64,000 nucleotides of DNA. It comes from Ramlibacter henchirensis. Its GTDB lineage: Bacteria; Pseudomonadota; Gammaproteobacteria; Burkholderiales; Burkholderiaceae_C. Where the stretch lies: assembly GCF_004682015.1 (NCBI RefSeq), contig NZ_SMLM01000004.1, positions 62,001 to 126,000 of the forward strand. The letters run 5' to 3'. Under the pieces are notes generated by a model that was not told where the DNA came from, ran no database searches, and saw nothing but the letters and a program-made list of their open reading frames with translations. The position numbers were made by a program, and so were the translations under genes. Below, piece after piece: positions 21,395-31,173 of this stretch; the first letter of the stretch is position 1, and every line of letters begins with the position of its first letter.

Positions 21395-21417
21395 GGGAGG
21401 CCGTGGCCTCCCTTTTT
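21395..21417 (+). terminator. Rho-independent hairpin after the binding-protein gene
   Basis: GGGAGGCC (21395-21402) pairs with GGCCTCCC (21405-21412) around GT, then TTTTT. It lies within the transporter operon between the binding-protein gene and the LysE gene. It may partly terminate transcription so that the binding protein is made in excess of the membrane subunits. Confidence 0.85.
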
Positions 21418-21437
21418 CTTGCCCGATACTCCGCCGG

Positions 21438-22055
21438 ATGACCCTGTCCACCTACCTCCTGTACGTCGCCGCGGTCAGCGTCCTGATCGTCACGCCGGGG
21501 CCGACCCTGCTGATGACGCTGTCCAACGCCGTGAACCACGGACCGGGCCGCGCGCTCGTGTCCGCGGGCGGCGCGCTGACCGCCAGTCTCGGCGTGATGG
21601 CGCTGTCGGCGCTCGGCCTGGGCGCCGTGCTCGCCGCGTCCGAGGCGGCGTTCACCGCGCTCAAGGTGCTGGGCGCCGCGTACCTGGTCTGGCTGGGCGT
21701 CAGGACGTTCCGCGCGGGAGACCGGCTCGGGCTCACGCCCGCCGCGCCGCCGCACCGCTCGCTGTTCATGCAAGGGCTGCTGGTGGGCGCGAGCAACCCG
21801 AAGGCGCTGCTCTTCTTCGCCGCGTTCTTCCCGCAGTTCATCGACCCGGCCTCGCCCATGTTGCCGCAGTTCGCGATCCTGTCCCTCACGTTCGTGTCCG
21901 GCGACTTCCTGATGCTGGTGGCCTGCGCGTTCGGCGTGGGCCGCCTCGCGGGCTGGCTGCAACGGACGGGCGTGGTGCGCTGGATCAATCGCGTCTGCGG
22001 CGGGCTGTTCACGCTGATGGCCGGCCTGCTGCTGCTCTCGCGGCGCAACGCCTGA
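21438..22055 (+). CDS. LysE/RhtB-family exporter
   Basis: The 205-residue protein is a six-helix LysE/RhtB family member, usually amino acid or small metabolite exporters. It begins with a hydrophobic helix containing VTPGPTLLMTLSNAVNHG, the family signature (residues 17-34), and has the mid-section GASNPKALLFFAAFFPQF around 113-130. It lies between the binding-protein gene and the permease genes of the ABC importer on the same strand, an uncommon place for an exporter. The ABC permease follows 9 bases later. It might export an excess or toxic aromatic; substrate unknown. Confidence 0.9.
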   Translation: MTLSTYLLYVAAVSVLIVTPGPTLLMTLSNAVNHGPGRALVSAGGALTASLGVMALSALGLGAVLAASEAAFTALKVLGAAYLVWLGVRTFRAGDRLGLTPAAPPHRSLFMQGLLVGASNPKALLFFAAFFPQFIDPASPMLPQFAILSLTFVSGDFLMLVACAFGVGRLAGWLQRTGVVRWINRVCGGLFTLMAGLLLLSRRNA

Positions 22056-22064
22056 GGACGTCCC

Positions 22065-22928
22065 ATGGACTTCTCGCTTTTCCTGCTCCAGCTGCTCAAC
22101 AGCGTCCAGTACGGGCTGCTGCTGTTCATGCTGGCGGCCGGCCTGACGCTGATCTTCGGGATCATGGGCGTCGTCAACCTCGCGCACGGCAGCTTCTACA
22201 TGCTGGGCGCGTACGTGGCGTGGTCGCTGTCCAGCCGCCTGGGCAGCCTGACGGTGGCCATCCTGCTGGGCGCCGTGCTGGCCGTGGCCTTCGGGCTGCT
22301 GCTCGAGCGCCTCTTGTTCCGCCACTTCTATCACCGCGACCACCTCGACCAGGTGCTGCTCACGTTCGGCCTGATCTACGTGTTCGAGGAGATGCGCTCC
22401 ATCCTGTGGGGCGACGATGTGCACGGCGTCAACATTCCCGCGACGCTGGGCGCCTCGATCCCGCTCACCGAGAACCTGTCCTACCCGGTGTACCGGCTGT
22501 TCATGTCGGGCGTGTGCATCGCACTCGCACTGGCCTTGTACTTCCTGATCTCGAAGACCCGGCTGGGCATGAAGATCCGGGCCGGCGCCTTCAACCACGA
22601 CATGACGGAGGCGCTGGGCGTCAACATCAAGCGCATCCACGCCATCGTGTTCGCCATCGGCGTGGGGCTGGCCACCATCGCCGGCATGATCGCCGCGCCG
22701 ATCTCCAGCGTCTACCCCAACATGGGCTCGCAGGTCCTCATCATGTGCTTCGTGGTGGTGGTGATCGGCGGCATCGGGTCGGTGCGCGGCGCGCTCATCT
22801 CCGCGCTGCTGGTGGGCACCGTCGACACCTTCGGCAAGGTGCTGCTGCCGCAGATCGCCGGCATGCTGGTCTACATGCTGATGGCGGCCGTGCTGCTGTG
22901 GAAACCGGAAGGCTTGTTCAAGCAATGA
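22065..22928 (+). CDS. Branched-chain-type ABC permease (LivH-like)
   Basis: The 287-residue membrane protein is a LivH-type permease with about eight helices. The signature TLIFGIMGVVNLAHGSFYMLGAY is split across residues 28-50 and includes the family's NLAHG motif. The cytoplasmic EAA-like loop ends ALGVNIKRIHAIVFAIG (near 184-200). It overlaps the next permease by ATGA. It forms the channel with the next gene product and is driven by the ATPases that follow. Placement in the box locus suggests aromatic acid uptake. Confidence 0.94.
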   Translation: MDFSLFLLQLLNSVQYGLLLFMLAAGLTLIFGIMGVVNLAHGSFYMLGAYVAWSLSSRLGSLTVAILLGAVLAVAFGLLLERLLFRHFYHRDHLDQVLLTFGLIYVFEEMRSILWGDDVHGVNIPATLGASIPLTENLSYPVYRLFMSGVCIALALALYFLISKTRLGMKIRAGAFNHDMTEALGVNIKRIHAIVFAIGVGLATIAGMIAAPISSVYPNMGSQVLIMCFVVVVIGGIGSVRGALISALLVGTVDTFGKVLLPQIAGMLVYMLMAAVLLWKPEGLFKQ

Positions 22929-23950
22929 GCGTCGCCAAGTCCCACCTCGAAGTCCTGCCGCGCAGCCTGCAGCTGCTGCTGGTGCTGGGCCTGATCGCCC
23001 TGGCGGCGTTTCCCTTCGTCAGCACCGACTTCTACGCGGCCATGATGGCCCGCATGATGATCCTGGCCATCTTCGCGATGAGCCTGGACCTGCTGCAGGG
23101 CGTCACCGGCCTGGTGTCGCTTGGGCACGCGGCCTTCTTCGGCATCGGCGGCTATTTCCTTTCGCTGGTGTCCACGGACAGCGGCACGGTGAGCCTGTGG
23201 TGGACGTTGCCGGGTGCAGTGCTTGCGTCGGCGCTGTTCGCCCTGGTGATCGGCTTCTTCGTGGTCCGCACCCACGGCATCTACTTCATCATGGTCACGA
23301 TGGCATTCGCGCAGATGCTGTTCTACCTGGTGTTCGACAACAAGGAAGTCAGCCTCCTGGGCCTGCCGCTGCGCCTGGGCGGCTCGGACGGCGTCTACAT
23401 CAACCTCAAGCCCGACGCCGCATTGTTCGACCTGGAGAACCGCAAGGTCTTCTACTTCTTCACCCTCGCGTGCCTGGTGCTGGTCTACCTGTTCCTGCGG
23501 CGGGTGCTGTGGAGTCCCTTCGGCCGCGTGCTGGCCGGGATCCGCGTGAACGAGCACCGCATGCGCGCGCTGGGCTACGGCACCTTCGGCTACAAGCTCG
23601 CCGCGTTCACGCTCGCGGGCGGCCTGGCAGGGCTGGCCGGCTATCTGTGGGGTGCGCAGACCGGCTTCGTGAACCCCGAGCTGATGGGATTCCACATGAG
23701 CGCGCACGCGATCATGATGGTCATCCTCGGCGGCATGGGCAACTTCGCCGGCGCGATCGTCGGCGCCTTTGCCTTCGAGTACCTGCTGCACCTGTTCAAG
23801 GACGCGCCCGACATCGGCGGCTTTCGCGCGGGCAAGCACTGGCAGCTTTGGATGGGCCTCTTCATCGTGCTCGTGGTGGCCTTCGCGCCGCGTGGCCTGC
23901 TCGGCCTGGCAGAGCGCGTGCTGCGGAGCAAGGGAGAGCACCGTGGCTGA
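22925..23950 (+). CDS. Branched-chain-type ABC permease (LivM-like)
   Basis: The 341-residue protein is a LivM-type permease. It carries SLDLLQGVTGLVSLGHAAFFGIGGY around 54-78, the paired permease signature of this family, and the loop GIRVNEHRMRALGYGTFGYK (near 200-220) that meets the ATPases. The first gene of the pair ends 4 bases inside its start (ATGA), so translation is coupled. The end overlaps the LivG-like gene by 8 bases. Confidence 0.94.
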   Translation: MSVAKSHLEVLPRSLQLLLVLGLIALAAFPFVSTDFYAAMMARMMILAIFAMSLDLLQGVTGLVSLGHAAFFGIGGYFLSLVSTDSGTVSLWWTLPGAVLASALFALVIGFFVVRTHGIYFIMVTMAFAQMLFYLVFDNKEVSLLGLPLRLGGSDGVYINLKPDAALFDLENRKVFYFFTLACLVLVYLFLRRVLWSPFGRVLAGIRVNEHRMRALGYGTFGYKLAAFTLAGGLAGLAGYLWGAQTGFVNPELMGFHMSAHAIMMVILGGMGNFAGAIVGAFAFEYLLHLFKDAPDIGGFRAGKHWQLWMGLFIVLVVAFAPRGLLGLAERVLRSKGEHRG

Positions 23951-24695
23951 CGAAGTGCTGCTCTCCGCGAAGAACCTCGTCAAGCGCTTCGGCGGCCTCG
24001 CGGCGGTGAACGGCGTCTCCGTCGACCTCTGGCGCGGCCGCATCCATGCCGTCATCGGACCGAATGGCGCGGGCAAGTCGACGCTGACCAACCTGCTCTC
24101 GGGCGACCTGCCGCCGACCACCGGGACCATCCACCTGGGCGGCGCGGAAACAACGGGGCGCTCGCCCGAGAAGATCTCGCGCGCGGGCCTGGGCCGCAGC
24201 TACCAGAAGACCAACATCTTCCTGCCGTTCACCGTGTGGGAGAACGTGCGGCTGGCCTCGCAATCGCGCGCGCAGCGTGCGGCGAGCTGGTTGAGCAGCG
24301 CCACCTCGCACTCGGTCACCAACGAGCGGGCCGAGAAGGCGATGGTCCTGGCGGGCCTGGAGCACCGACGCGAAGCCATCGCGGGCACCATCAGCCACGG
24401 CGAGCAGCGGCAGCTGGAGATCGCGATGACGCTGGCCACCGAGCCGCAGGTGCTGCTGCTGGATGAACCGCTCGCCGGCATGGGCACGGTGGAGGCCGAG
24501 CGCATGGTGGCGCTGCTGCAGCGCCTCAAGCAGGCCCACGCGATCATGCTGGTGGAGCACGACATGGACGCGGTGTTCGCGCTGGCCGACCGGCTCACGG
24601 TGATGGTCAATGGCCAGGTGATCGCCAGCGGCACGCCGGAGCAGATCCGCGCCGACGCCGGCGTGCGCGCGGCCTATTTGGGGGAAGAGCATTGA
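23943..24695 (+). CDS. ABC transporter ATP-binding protein (LivG-like)
   Basis: The 250-residue ATPase has Walker A GPNGAGKST near residues 37-45, the signature ISHGEQRQLEIAMTLA around 150-165, Walker B QVLLLDEPLAGMG and the H-loop VEHDMDAV. The sequence is of the LivG type with the long helical insert before the signature. Start is GTG after GGGAGA, with an 8-base overlap with the preceding permease gene. It works with LivF-like protein encoded after the repeat element. Confidence 0.95.
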   Translation: MADEVLLSAKNLVKRFGGLAAVNGVSVDLWRGRIHAVIGPNGAGKSTLTNLLSGDLPPTTGTIHLGGAETTGRSPEKISRAGLGRSYQKTNIFLPFTVWENVRLASQSRAQRAASWLSSATSHSVTNERAEKAMVLAGLEHRREAIAGTISHGEQRQLEIAMTLATEPQVLLLDEPLAGMGTVEAERMVALLQRLKQAHAIMLVEHDMDAVFALADRLTVMVNGQVIASGTPEQIRADAGVRAAYLGEEH

Positions 24696-24699
24696 ACAG

Positions 24700-24790
24700 C
24701 CGAACGCAGAAAGCGCAGAAATGAGCTTGAACGGCGTCTCGAATCACTCTGCGCTTTTCGCGTTTTCTGCGGTTTCTGCGTTCCGCATTT
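24700..24790. repeat. GCAGAAA inverted-repeat element, copy 2
   Basis: The gap between the two ATPase genes has a left arm (AACGCAGAAAGCGCAGAAA) and a right arm reading GCGCTTTTCGCGTTTTCTGC then GGTTTCTGCGTTCCGC, the approximate reverse complement. It is of the same family as the element in the boxB-boxC spacer. Confidence 0.75.
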
Positions 24791-24797
24791 CAGCAAC

Positions 24798-25517
24798 ATG
24801 AGCACCACCGAACTCCTCATCGACGCCCGCGGCCTGCAGACCTACTACGGCCAGAGCCACATCCTGCGCGGCGTCGATTTCCAGGTCGCCCGCGGCGAGA
24901 CCATCGGCCTCATGGGACGAAACGGCATGGGCAAGACCACGCTGCTCAAGACGCTCATGGGCCTCGTCAAGCCGCGCGGCGGCACGGTGCACGTCAAGGG
25001 CCGCGACATGACCGGCTGCGCCCCCTACGAGATCGCCAAATGCGGCGTCGCCTACGTGCCCGAGGGCCGCGGCATCTTCGGCAACCTGAGCGTGGTCGAG
25101 AACCTGAAGATGGCCGCCAGGCCCGGTACGAACGGGCAGCGGGACTGGACGTTCGAGCGGGTCCTCCAGACCTTTCCGCGGCTGGCGGAACGGCTGTCGC
25201 ATGGCGGGCAGCAGCTGTCGGGCGGCGAGCAGCAGATGCTCACGATCGGGCGCGCGCTGATGACGAATCCGGACGTGCTGATCCTCGATGAAGCGACGGA
25301 AGGCCTGGCGCCGCTGATCGCGCGGGAGATCTGGCGGATCTGCGGGTTGATCCGGGAGTCCGGCATCTCGACGGTGATCGTCGACAAGAACTGGAAGCAC
25401 GTCACCCGGCTGACCAATCGCAACCTGATCCTGGTCAAGGGCGAGGTCGTGTTCAGCGGGACATCCGACGAGTTGAGGTCCCGGCCTGAAGTGTTGACGC
25501 AGCACTTGGGCGTTTAG
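24798..25517 (+). CDS. ABC transporter ATP-binding protein (LivF-like)
   Basis: The 239-residue ATPase has Walker A GRNGMGKTT near 43-51, the Q-loop region VPEGRGIFGNLSVVENLK, signature LSGGEQQMLTIGRAL and Walker B VLILDEATEGLAP. It ends with a D-loop and VDKNWKHVTRL in place of the usual histidine-loop EQN, reflecting a VDKN variant common in this subfamily. It completes the five-component importer with the preceding permeases and binding protein. Confidence 0.95.
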   Translation: MSTTELLIDARGLQTYYGQSHILRGVDFQVARGETIGLMGRNGMGKTTLLKTLMGLVKPRGGTVHVKGRDMTGCAPYEIAKCGVAYVPEGRGIFGNLSVVENLKMAARPGTNGQRDWTFERVLQTFPRLAERLSHGGQQLSGGEQQMLTIGRALMTNPDVLILDEATEGLAPLIAREIWRICGLIRESGISTVIVDKNWKHVTRLTNRNLILVKGEVVFSGTSDELRSRPEVLTQHLGV

Positions 25518-25799
25518 CTTTGTCGAACCGCTTAGGCAAATGACTGCCTGCTTGCGGCTTGTGCAGCGATGCACCACAGCCGCGCGCGCCACCAAGCCCA
25601 GCCATACGCAGCCCGTGTCGGCAAACACGCCGCACACGTGCGCCGTTTTGGCTCGCCGCTCAGCTACATCCCGTCCCGCCTGATCGTCGGCGAAGTCGAC
25701 ACGCGTCTGTAGGTGTCTGCCTACGGCAATTCGCCGGCGCTTCCTTCATCCTCACCGGGCCACGGACAACCACAATTTTTCTCACACAACTTACGAGAC
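25518..25799. other. Intergenic region upstream of glgB
   Basis: No gene is supported in these 282 bases. It probably contains the promoter of the glycogen operon. A GTAGGTGTCTGCCTAC inverted repeat lies at 25711-25726. An AT-rich stretch (CACAATTTTTCTCACACAAC) precedes the start codon. I do not see a well-matched sigma-70 pair. Confidence 0.4.
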
Positions 25800-27731
25800 A
25801 TGACGCCTTCCCAGCTTCACCCCGGCGCCGTGACCTCGACCGCAGTAACCCATCGACCGGGGCCACGGCCGAGCCACCATTTCCGCCAGTTCGACGTCAT
25901 GGGCGCACACCCGGACGGCAACGGCACGCGCTTCACCGTCTGGGCGCCCAACGCTCGCAGCGTCGGCGTCACCGGCTCCTTCAACGGCTGGCATTGCGAA
26001 CCCCTGCAGCGCATCGAAGACGGCAGCGGCCTCTGGCATGGCCGCATCGAAGGCGCGCGGGCCGGCGACTACTACAAGTTCCGCATCGAGGGCGCGCACG
26101 GCGGATGGATGGAAAAGGCCGACCCGTATGCCTTCCGCTGCGAGCATCCGCCCGGCACCGCGTCCCAGATATGGCCGCTGGAGGGACACACCTGGGGCGA
26201 CCGCGAGTGGATGTCGCAGCGTGGCGAGCGCCAGTCGCACCGGCAACCGATGTCGATCTACGAGGTGCACCTGGGCTCCTGGCAACGCGAGGAGGACGGC
26301 CGAGTCCTGAACTACCGCGACCTCGCAGTGCGCCTGGCCTCGCACTGCCGCACGATGGGCTTCACGCACGTGGAGCTGATGCCCGTGGCCGAGCATCCGT
26401 TCTACGGCTCGTGGGGCTACCAGACCACCGGCTACTTCGCGCCGACGGCGCGCTACGGAACGCCGCAGGACCTGATGACGATGGTGGACACGCTGCACCA
26501 GCACGGCATCGGCGTGATCCTCGACTGGGTGGGATCGCACTTTCCTTCCGACTGGCACGCGCTGGCCCAGTTCGACGGCACGGAGCTGTACGAGCACGCC
26601 GATCCGCGCCTGGGATACCACCCGCAGTGGAACAGCCTGATCTTCAACTACGGTCGCTACGAGGTGCGCGACTTCCTGATCAGCAACGCGCTGTTCTGGC
26701 TGGAGAAGTACCACTTCGACGGCCTGCGCGTGGACGCGGTGGCGTCGATGCTGTACCTGGACTTCGCGCGCGAGCCGGGCCAGTGGATCCCCAACCAGTA
26801 CGGCGGCAACCAGAACCTGGAAGCGGTGCGCTTCCTGCAGGACCTGAACAGCGCGGTGTACGCGGCCTTCCCCGACGTCCACATGATCGCGGAGGAGTCC
26901 ACCGCCTGGGCCGGCGTCTCCAGGCCCGTGCACCACGGCGGCCTGGGCTTCGGCATGAAGTGGAACATGGGCTGGATGAACGACACGCTGCGCTACATGC
27001 AGCGGCCGCATTTCTTCCGCCGCTGGCACGGAGACGACATCCGCTTTTCCACGGTCTACGCGTTCAACGAGAACTTCGTCCTGCCGCTCTCGCACGACGA
27101 GGTCGTGTACGGCAAGGGCAGCCTGCTCGGCCGCCAGCCGGGCGACGAGTGGCAGCGCTTCGCCGGCCTGCGCGCGCTGTACGGCTACATGTGGACGCAC
27201 CCGGGCAAGAAGCTGCTCTTCATGGGCGGCGAGTTCGGGCAGCTGCAGGAATGGCACCACGAGCGCACGCTCGACTGGCACCTGTGGGCGCGTCCGCTGC
27301 ATGCCGGCATCGCGCGCTGGGTGTGCGACCTGAATGCGGCGTACCGGCGGCTGCCGGCGCTGCACGCCAACGATTTCCATGGCGAAGGTTTCGCCTGGGT
27401 GCCGGTGGAGACGCCGGAGCCGCAGACCGTGCTGGCATTCGTGCGGCGCGGCAACCCCGGCGACGCGACCGCGGTCGCCGTCATCAACATGACGGCCGAG
27501 CCGCGCGTCGGGCTGCGCCTGGCCATGCCGCACGCCGGCGAGTGGCAGGAGCTGCTCAACAGCGACGCCACCTACTACGGCGGCAGCGGAATGGGCAACC
27601 TCGGCCGCGTGGTCGCGGACGACACGCCGCTGCACGGCCTGCCGGCCAGCGCCTCGATCACCCTGCCGCCGCTGGCAACGCTTTTGCTTGTCGACGAGAA
27701 CGACACAACCTCAGGAGGAGTTCGCCCATGA
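25800..27731 (+). CDS. glgB: 1,4-alpha-glucan branching enzyme GlgB
   Basis: GlgB makes alpha-1,6 branches in glycogen. The 643-residue protein has an N-terminal CBM48 domain with [20 protein letters not shown] (near 42-61) and a GH13 barrel whose catalytic triad is placed at Asp312, Glu365 and Asp433, with the same spacing as in the E. coli enzyme. The ATG at 25800 gives the short-type GlgB of this family; an upstream extension to 25713 is unlikely. It overlaps glgC by ATGA. Confidence 0.96.
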   Translation: MTPSQLHPGAVTSTAVTHRPGPRPSHHFRQFDVMGAHPDGNGTRFTVWAPNARSVGVTGSFNGWHCEPLQRIEDGSGLWHGRIEGARAGDYYKFRIEGAHGGWMEKADPYAFRCEHPPGTASQIWPLEGHTWGDREWMSQRGERQSHRQPMSIYEVHLGSWQREEDGRVLNYRDLAVRLASHCRTMGFTHVELMPVAEHPFYGSWGYQTTGYFAPTARYGTPQDLMTMVDTLHQHGIGVILDWVGSHFPSDWHALAQFDGTELYEHADPRLGYHPQWNSLIFNYGRYEVRDFLISNALFWLEKYHFDGLRVDAVASMLYLDFAREPGQWIPNQYGGNQNLEAVRFLQDLNSAVYAAFPDVHMIAEESTAWAGVSRPVHHGGLGFGMKWNMGWMNDTLRYMQRPHFFRRWHGDDIRFSTVYAFNENFVLPLSHDEVVYGKGSLLGRQPGDEWQRFAGLRALYGYMWTHPGKKLLFMGGEFGQLQEWHHERTLDWHLWARPLHAGIARWVCDLNAAYRRLPALHANDFHGEGFAWVPVETPEPQTVLAFVRRGNPGDATAVAVINMTAEPRVGLRLAMPHAGEWQELLNSDATYYGGSGMGNLGRVVADDTPLHGLPASASITLPPLATLLLVDENDTTSGGVRP

Positions 27732-29011
27732 CCGCTCATCGAAACGTGCTGGCCTTCGTCATGGCCGGCGGAGAGGGCTCGCGCCTGCATCCGCTGACGG
27801 CCGACCGCTGCAAGCCCGCGGTTCCCTTCAACGGCAAGCACTGCATCGTGGACTTCGTGCTGTCGAACCTGGTGAATTCGGAGATCTACTCGGTCTACCT
27901 GCTGGTGCAGTACAAGTCGCAGTCGCTGATCGAGCACGTGCGCCAGACCTGGACCATGGCGCGCTTCATGCCGCAGCACTTCATCACCTGCGTGCCGCCG
28001 CAGATGCGCAACGGGCCCGAGTGGTTCCAGGGCACGGCCGACGCCGTGTACCAGAACATCCACCTGATCGAGAGCGTGAAGCCGGACCTGGTGGCCGTCT
28101 TCGGCGCCGACCACATCTACCGCATGGACGTGCGGCAGATGATCGACTTCCACCTCCAGAGCGATGCCCACGCCAGCGTGGCCACGCTGCCGGTGCGGCT
28201 CTCGCAGAGCGACCAGTTCGGCATCGTGGAGATCGACGACAGCAACCGCATCGTCGACTTCATGGAAAAGCCCAAGGCCTGCAAGCCGATGCCGGGCAGC
28301 ACATCGCACGCGCTGGGCTCGATGGGCAACTACATCTTCAACGCCGACGTGCTGCTGGAGCAACTGCGCAAGATGCACGAGAACGGCACCAGCGACTTCG
28401 GCAAGCACCTGCTGCCGTCCATGGTGAAGACGCACAAGCTGGTGGCCTACGACTTCGACACCAACCACATCCCCGGCACCGAGCCGTACGAGGAGCACGG
28501 CTACTGGCGCGACGTGGGCACCATCGACGCCTACTTCGAGGCCCACTTCGACACGCTCGGCGCCGCGCCCAAGTTCCGCATGACCAACGTGCGCTGGCCG
28601 ATCTACGCCAGCCCCGACCAGGCCGAATCGGCCCAGATCGAGAACGGCGTCCTCAATCGCTCGGTGGTGGGCTCGGGCTGCATCATCGACGGCGCGGCGC
28701 TGGACCACGCGATGCTGCGCCGATCGGTGGTGGTGGAGCGCGGCGCGCGTCTGGAGCATTGCATCGTGATGGAGCGCTCGCGCATCGGCCGCGGCGCGCA
28801 GGTGCACCGCGCCATCATCGACCAGGACAACGAGGTGCCCGCCGGCGAGCGCATCGGCTTCGACCTGGAGCAGGACCGCCGCCGCTTCCACGTCACGGAA
28901 AGCGGCATCGTGGTGGTGCCGGCCGGCTACTTCCGGCCCGGCGCGCGCCATTTCGCCACGACGCGCGGCACCGTGCGCGCCGGCAAAGGGCGACTGGAGG
29001 TGGTTGCATGA
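27728..29011 (+). CDS. glgC: Glucose-1-phosphate adenylyltransferase GlgC
   Basis: GlgC makes ADP-glucose, the rate-limiting step of glycogen synthesis. The 427-residue protein has the nucleotide loop [13 protein letters not shown] (12-24), [19 protein letters not shown] with the essential lysine, the DHIYRMD catalytic region near 135, and a C-terminal left-handed beta-helix around 310-390. The first gene product is coupled by ATGA. The N-terminal RLHPLT is the allosteric-activator region of this family. Confidence 0.96.
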   Translation: MTAHRNVLAFVMAGGEGSRLHPLTADRCKPAVPFNGKHCIVDFVLSNLVNSEIYSVYLLVQYKSQSLIEHVRQTWTMARFMPQHFITCVPPQMRNGPEWFQGTADAVYQNIHLIESVKPDLVAVFGADHIYRMDVRQMIDFHLQSDAHASVATLPVRLSQSDQFGIVEIDDSNRIVDFMEKPKACKPMPGSTSHALGSMGNYIFNADVLLEQLRKMHENGTSDFGKHLLPSMVKTHKLVAYDFDTNHIPGTEPYEEHGYWRDVGTIDAYFEAHFDTLGAAPKFRMTNVRWPIYASPDQAESAQIENGVLNRSVVGSGCIIDGAALDHAMLRRSVVVERGARLEHCIVMERSRIGRGAQVHRAIIDQDNEVPAGERIGFDLEQDRRRFHVTESGIVVVPAGYFRPGARHFATTRGTVRAGKGRLEVVA

Positions 29012-31173
29012 CGGCAGCGGCCGTCGCCGCCGCCCACACGCATCCGATCCCGGCCGAAGCGCAGCTGCCGGACCACTGCGAGCCCGGCAGCCCCTTTCCC
29101 CTGGGCGCCACGCTCACCGAGCACGGCGTCAACTTCGCCGTGTACTCCAGCGTGGCGGAGAAGGTGGAGCTGTGCCTGTTCGACCGCACCGGCACGCGCG
29201 AGGTGCGCCGCCTGGCCCTGCCCTGCCGCAGCGACGACATCTGGCACGGCTTCGTGCCCAGCCTGCCCGCGGGCACGCGTTACGGCCTGCGGGTCCACGG
29301 CCCCTACGAGCCGGCGGAGGGCATGCGCTGCAACCCGCACAAGCTGCTGCTGGACCCCTACGCCAAGGCCCTGGACCGGCCGCTGCGCGGCGGCGCCTGG
29401 CAATACGCCTACACCCTGGGCGGGCCAGCGCGCGACCTCGCGCTCGACACGGTGGACAACGCGGCCGGCGCGGCCAAATGCGTGGTGATGGACAGCGCCT
29501 TCGACTGGGGCGACGACCGCCGGCCGGCGGTGCCGATGGAGGACACGGTCTTCTACGAAGTGCACGTGCGCGGCTTCACGAAGCTGCTGGAAGAGGTGCC
29601 GCACGGCCTGCGCGGCACCTTCGCCGGCCTGGCCAGCGAATCGGCGATCGCGCACCTCAAGCGGGTGGGCGTCACGTCTGTGGAACTGCTGCCGGTGCAT
29701 GCCTTCAACGACGAACGCCGCCTGATCGACCTGGGCCTGGCCAACTACTGGGGCTACAACACGGTGGCGTTCTTCGCGCCGGAGCCGCGCTACTGCGCGG
29801 GGAACGACCCCAACGACTTCAAGCGCATGGTGAAGGCGCTGCACGCGGCGGGGCTCGAAGTCATCCTGGACGTGGTCTACAACCACAGCTGCGAAGGCAA
29901 CCACCTGGGCCCGACGCTGTTCCTCAAGGGGATCGACAACCCCTCGTACTACCGGCTCTCCGAGGACCGCCGCTACTACCAGGACGTCACCGGCACCGGG
30001 AACACGCTGGACATCAGCCATCCCGCCACGCTGCGCCTCGTCATGGACAGCCTGCGCTACTGGGTCGAGGAGATGCACGTCGACGGCTTCCGCTTCGACC
30101 TGGCGCCCGCGGTCGCCCGTAATGGCAACTACGACTTCGACCACCGTTCGCCCTTCCTCGCCGCGGTGTCGCAGGACCCGGTGCTGCGGCAGGTGAAGCT
30201 GATCGCCGAGCCCTGGGACATCGGCGACAACGGCTACCAGGTCGGCGGTTTTCCCCCGGGCTGGTCGGAATGGAACGGCCGCTACCGCGATTCGGTGCGC
30301 GACTTCTGGCGCGGCGAGGACGGCGCGGTGCAGGAGTTCGCCGCGCGGCTGGCCGGGTCGGCCGACATCTACTCGCCCTCGCGGCGCCGCCCCAGCGCCA
30401 GCATCAACCTGATCACGGTGCACGACGGCTTCACGCTCAACGACCTGGTCAGCTACAACGAAAAGCACAACGAGGCCAACTTCGAGGACAACCGCGACGG
30501 CGAGGGCCACAACCGCAGCTGGAACTGCGGGGTCGAAGGGGAGACCGCCGACGAGGACGTTCTGGTCCTGCGCGAGCGGCAGAAGCGCAACTTCATCGCC
30601 ACGCTGTTCTGCTCGCGCGGCGTGCCGCTGCTGCTGGGCGGGGACGAGATGAGCCGCACCCAGGGCGGCAACAACAACGCCTATTGCCAGGACAACCCGG
30701 TCAGCTGGTTCGACTGGAGCCAGGAGCGGCGCAGCGATGCGCTGATCGAGTTCACCGCGCAGCTGATCGCGCTGCGGCGCGAGCTGCCGGTCCTGCGCGA
30801 CAACGGCTGGCCGACCGGGGAACCCGACGAGGAAGGCCGCGCGGAGCTGGCGTGGTTCAGCGTGTGGGGCCTGCCGATGACCGAGGAGGAATGGACCAAT
30901 CCCTCGGTGCGCTGCATCGCCGCGCTGTTCGACGGCAAGTTCACCCCGGTCAACGGGCATCCCAGCGCCAGCGTGCTGCTGCTGTTCAACGCCTCCGACG
31001 AGGAGGTGATCTTCACGCTGCCCGAGGTGCCCGGCATCGAGGAGTGGCGCGTTCGCGTCGACACCGGCCAGGGCCATTTCACCCACGACGAGGCCGAGCG
31101 CGTGCAGCCGCAGGCCAAGATCGAACTGGAGTCGCACGCCATGGCGGTGCTGGTGGAGGGGCGCTCCGGATGA
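29008..31173 (+). CDS. glgX: Glycogen debranching enzyme GlgX
   Basis: GlgX hydrolyses alpha-1,6 bonds of short branches of glycogen. The 721-residue protein has an N-terminal CBM48-like domain ([19 protein letters not shown] near 31-49) and a GH13 barrel with nucleophile Asp364 ([11 protein letters not shown]) and acid Glu401 (LIAEPWDIG). The [16 protein letters not shown] segment is typical. Together with TreZ and TreY the released maltodextrins would be turned into trehalose. It overlaps neighbours on both sides by ATGA. Confidence 0.95.
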   Translation: MTAAAVAAAHTHPIPAEAQLPDHCEPGSPFPLGATLTEHGVNFAVYSSVAEKVELCLFDRTGTREVRRLALPCRSDDIWHGFVPSLPAGTRYGLRVHGPYEPAEGMRCNPHKLLLDPYAKALDRPLRGGAWQYAYTLGGPARDLALDTVDNAAGAAKCVVMDSAFDWGDDRRPAVPMEDTVFYEVHVRGFTKLLEEVPHGLRGTFAGLASESAIAHLKRVGVTSVELLPVHAFNDERRLIDLGLANYWGYNTVAFFAPEPRYCAGNDPNDFKRMVKALHAAGLEVILDVVYNHSCEGNHLGPTLFLKGIDNPSYYRLSEDRRYYQDVTGTGNTLDISHPATLRLVMDSLRYWVEEMHVDGFRFDLAPAVARNGNYDFDHRSPFLAAVSQDPVLRQVKLIAEPWDIGDNGYQVGGFPPGWSEWNGRYRDSVRDFWRGEDGAVQEFAARLAGSADIYSPSRRRPSASINLITVHDGFTLNDLVSYNEKHNEANFEDNRDGEGHNRSWNCGVEGETADEDVLVLRERQKRNFIATLFCSRGVPLLLGGDEMSRTQGGNNNAYCQDNPVSWFDWSQERRSDALIEFTAQLIALRRELPVLRDNGWPTGEPDEEGRAELAWFSVWGLPMTEEEWTNPSVRCIAALFDGKFTPVNGHPSASVLLLFNASDEEVIFTLPEVPGIEEWRVRVDTGQGHFTHDEAERVQPQAKIELESHAMAVLVEGRSG

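Noticed and set aside
20108..21451. A 447-codon minus-strand frame over the ABC binding-protein gene
   Set aside because: It is the antisense shadow of the binding-protein gene, which has a signal peptide and family motifs. The shadow has none.
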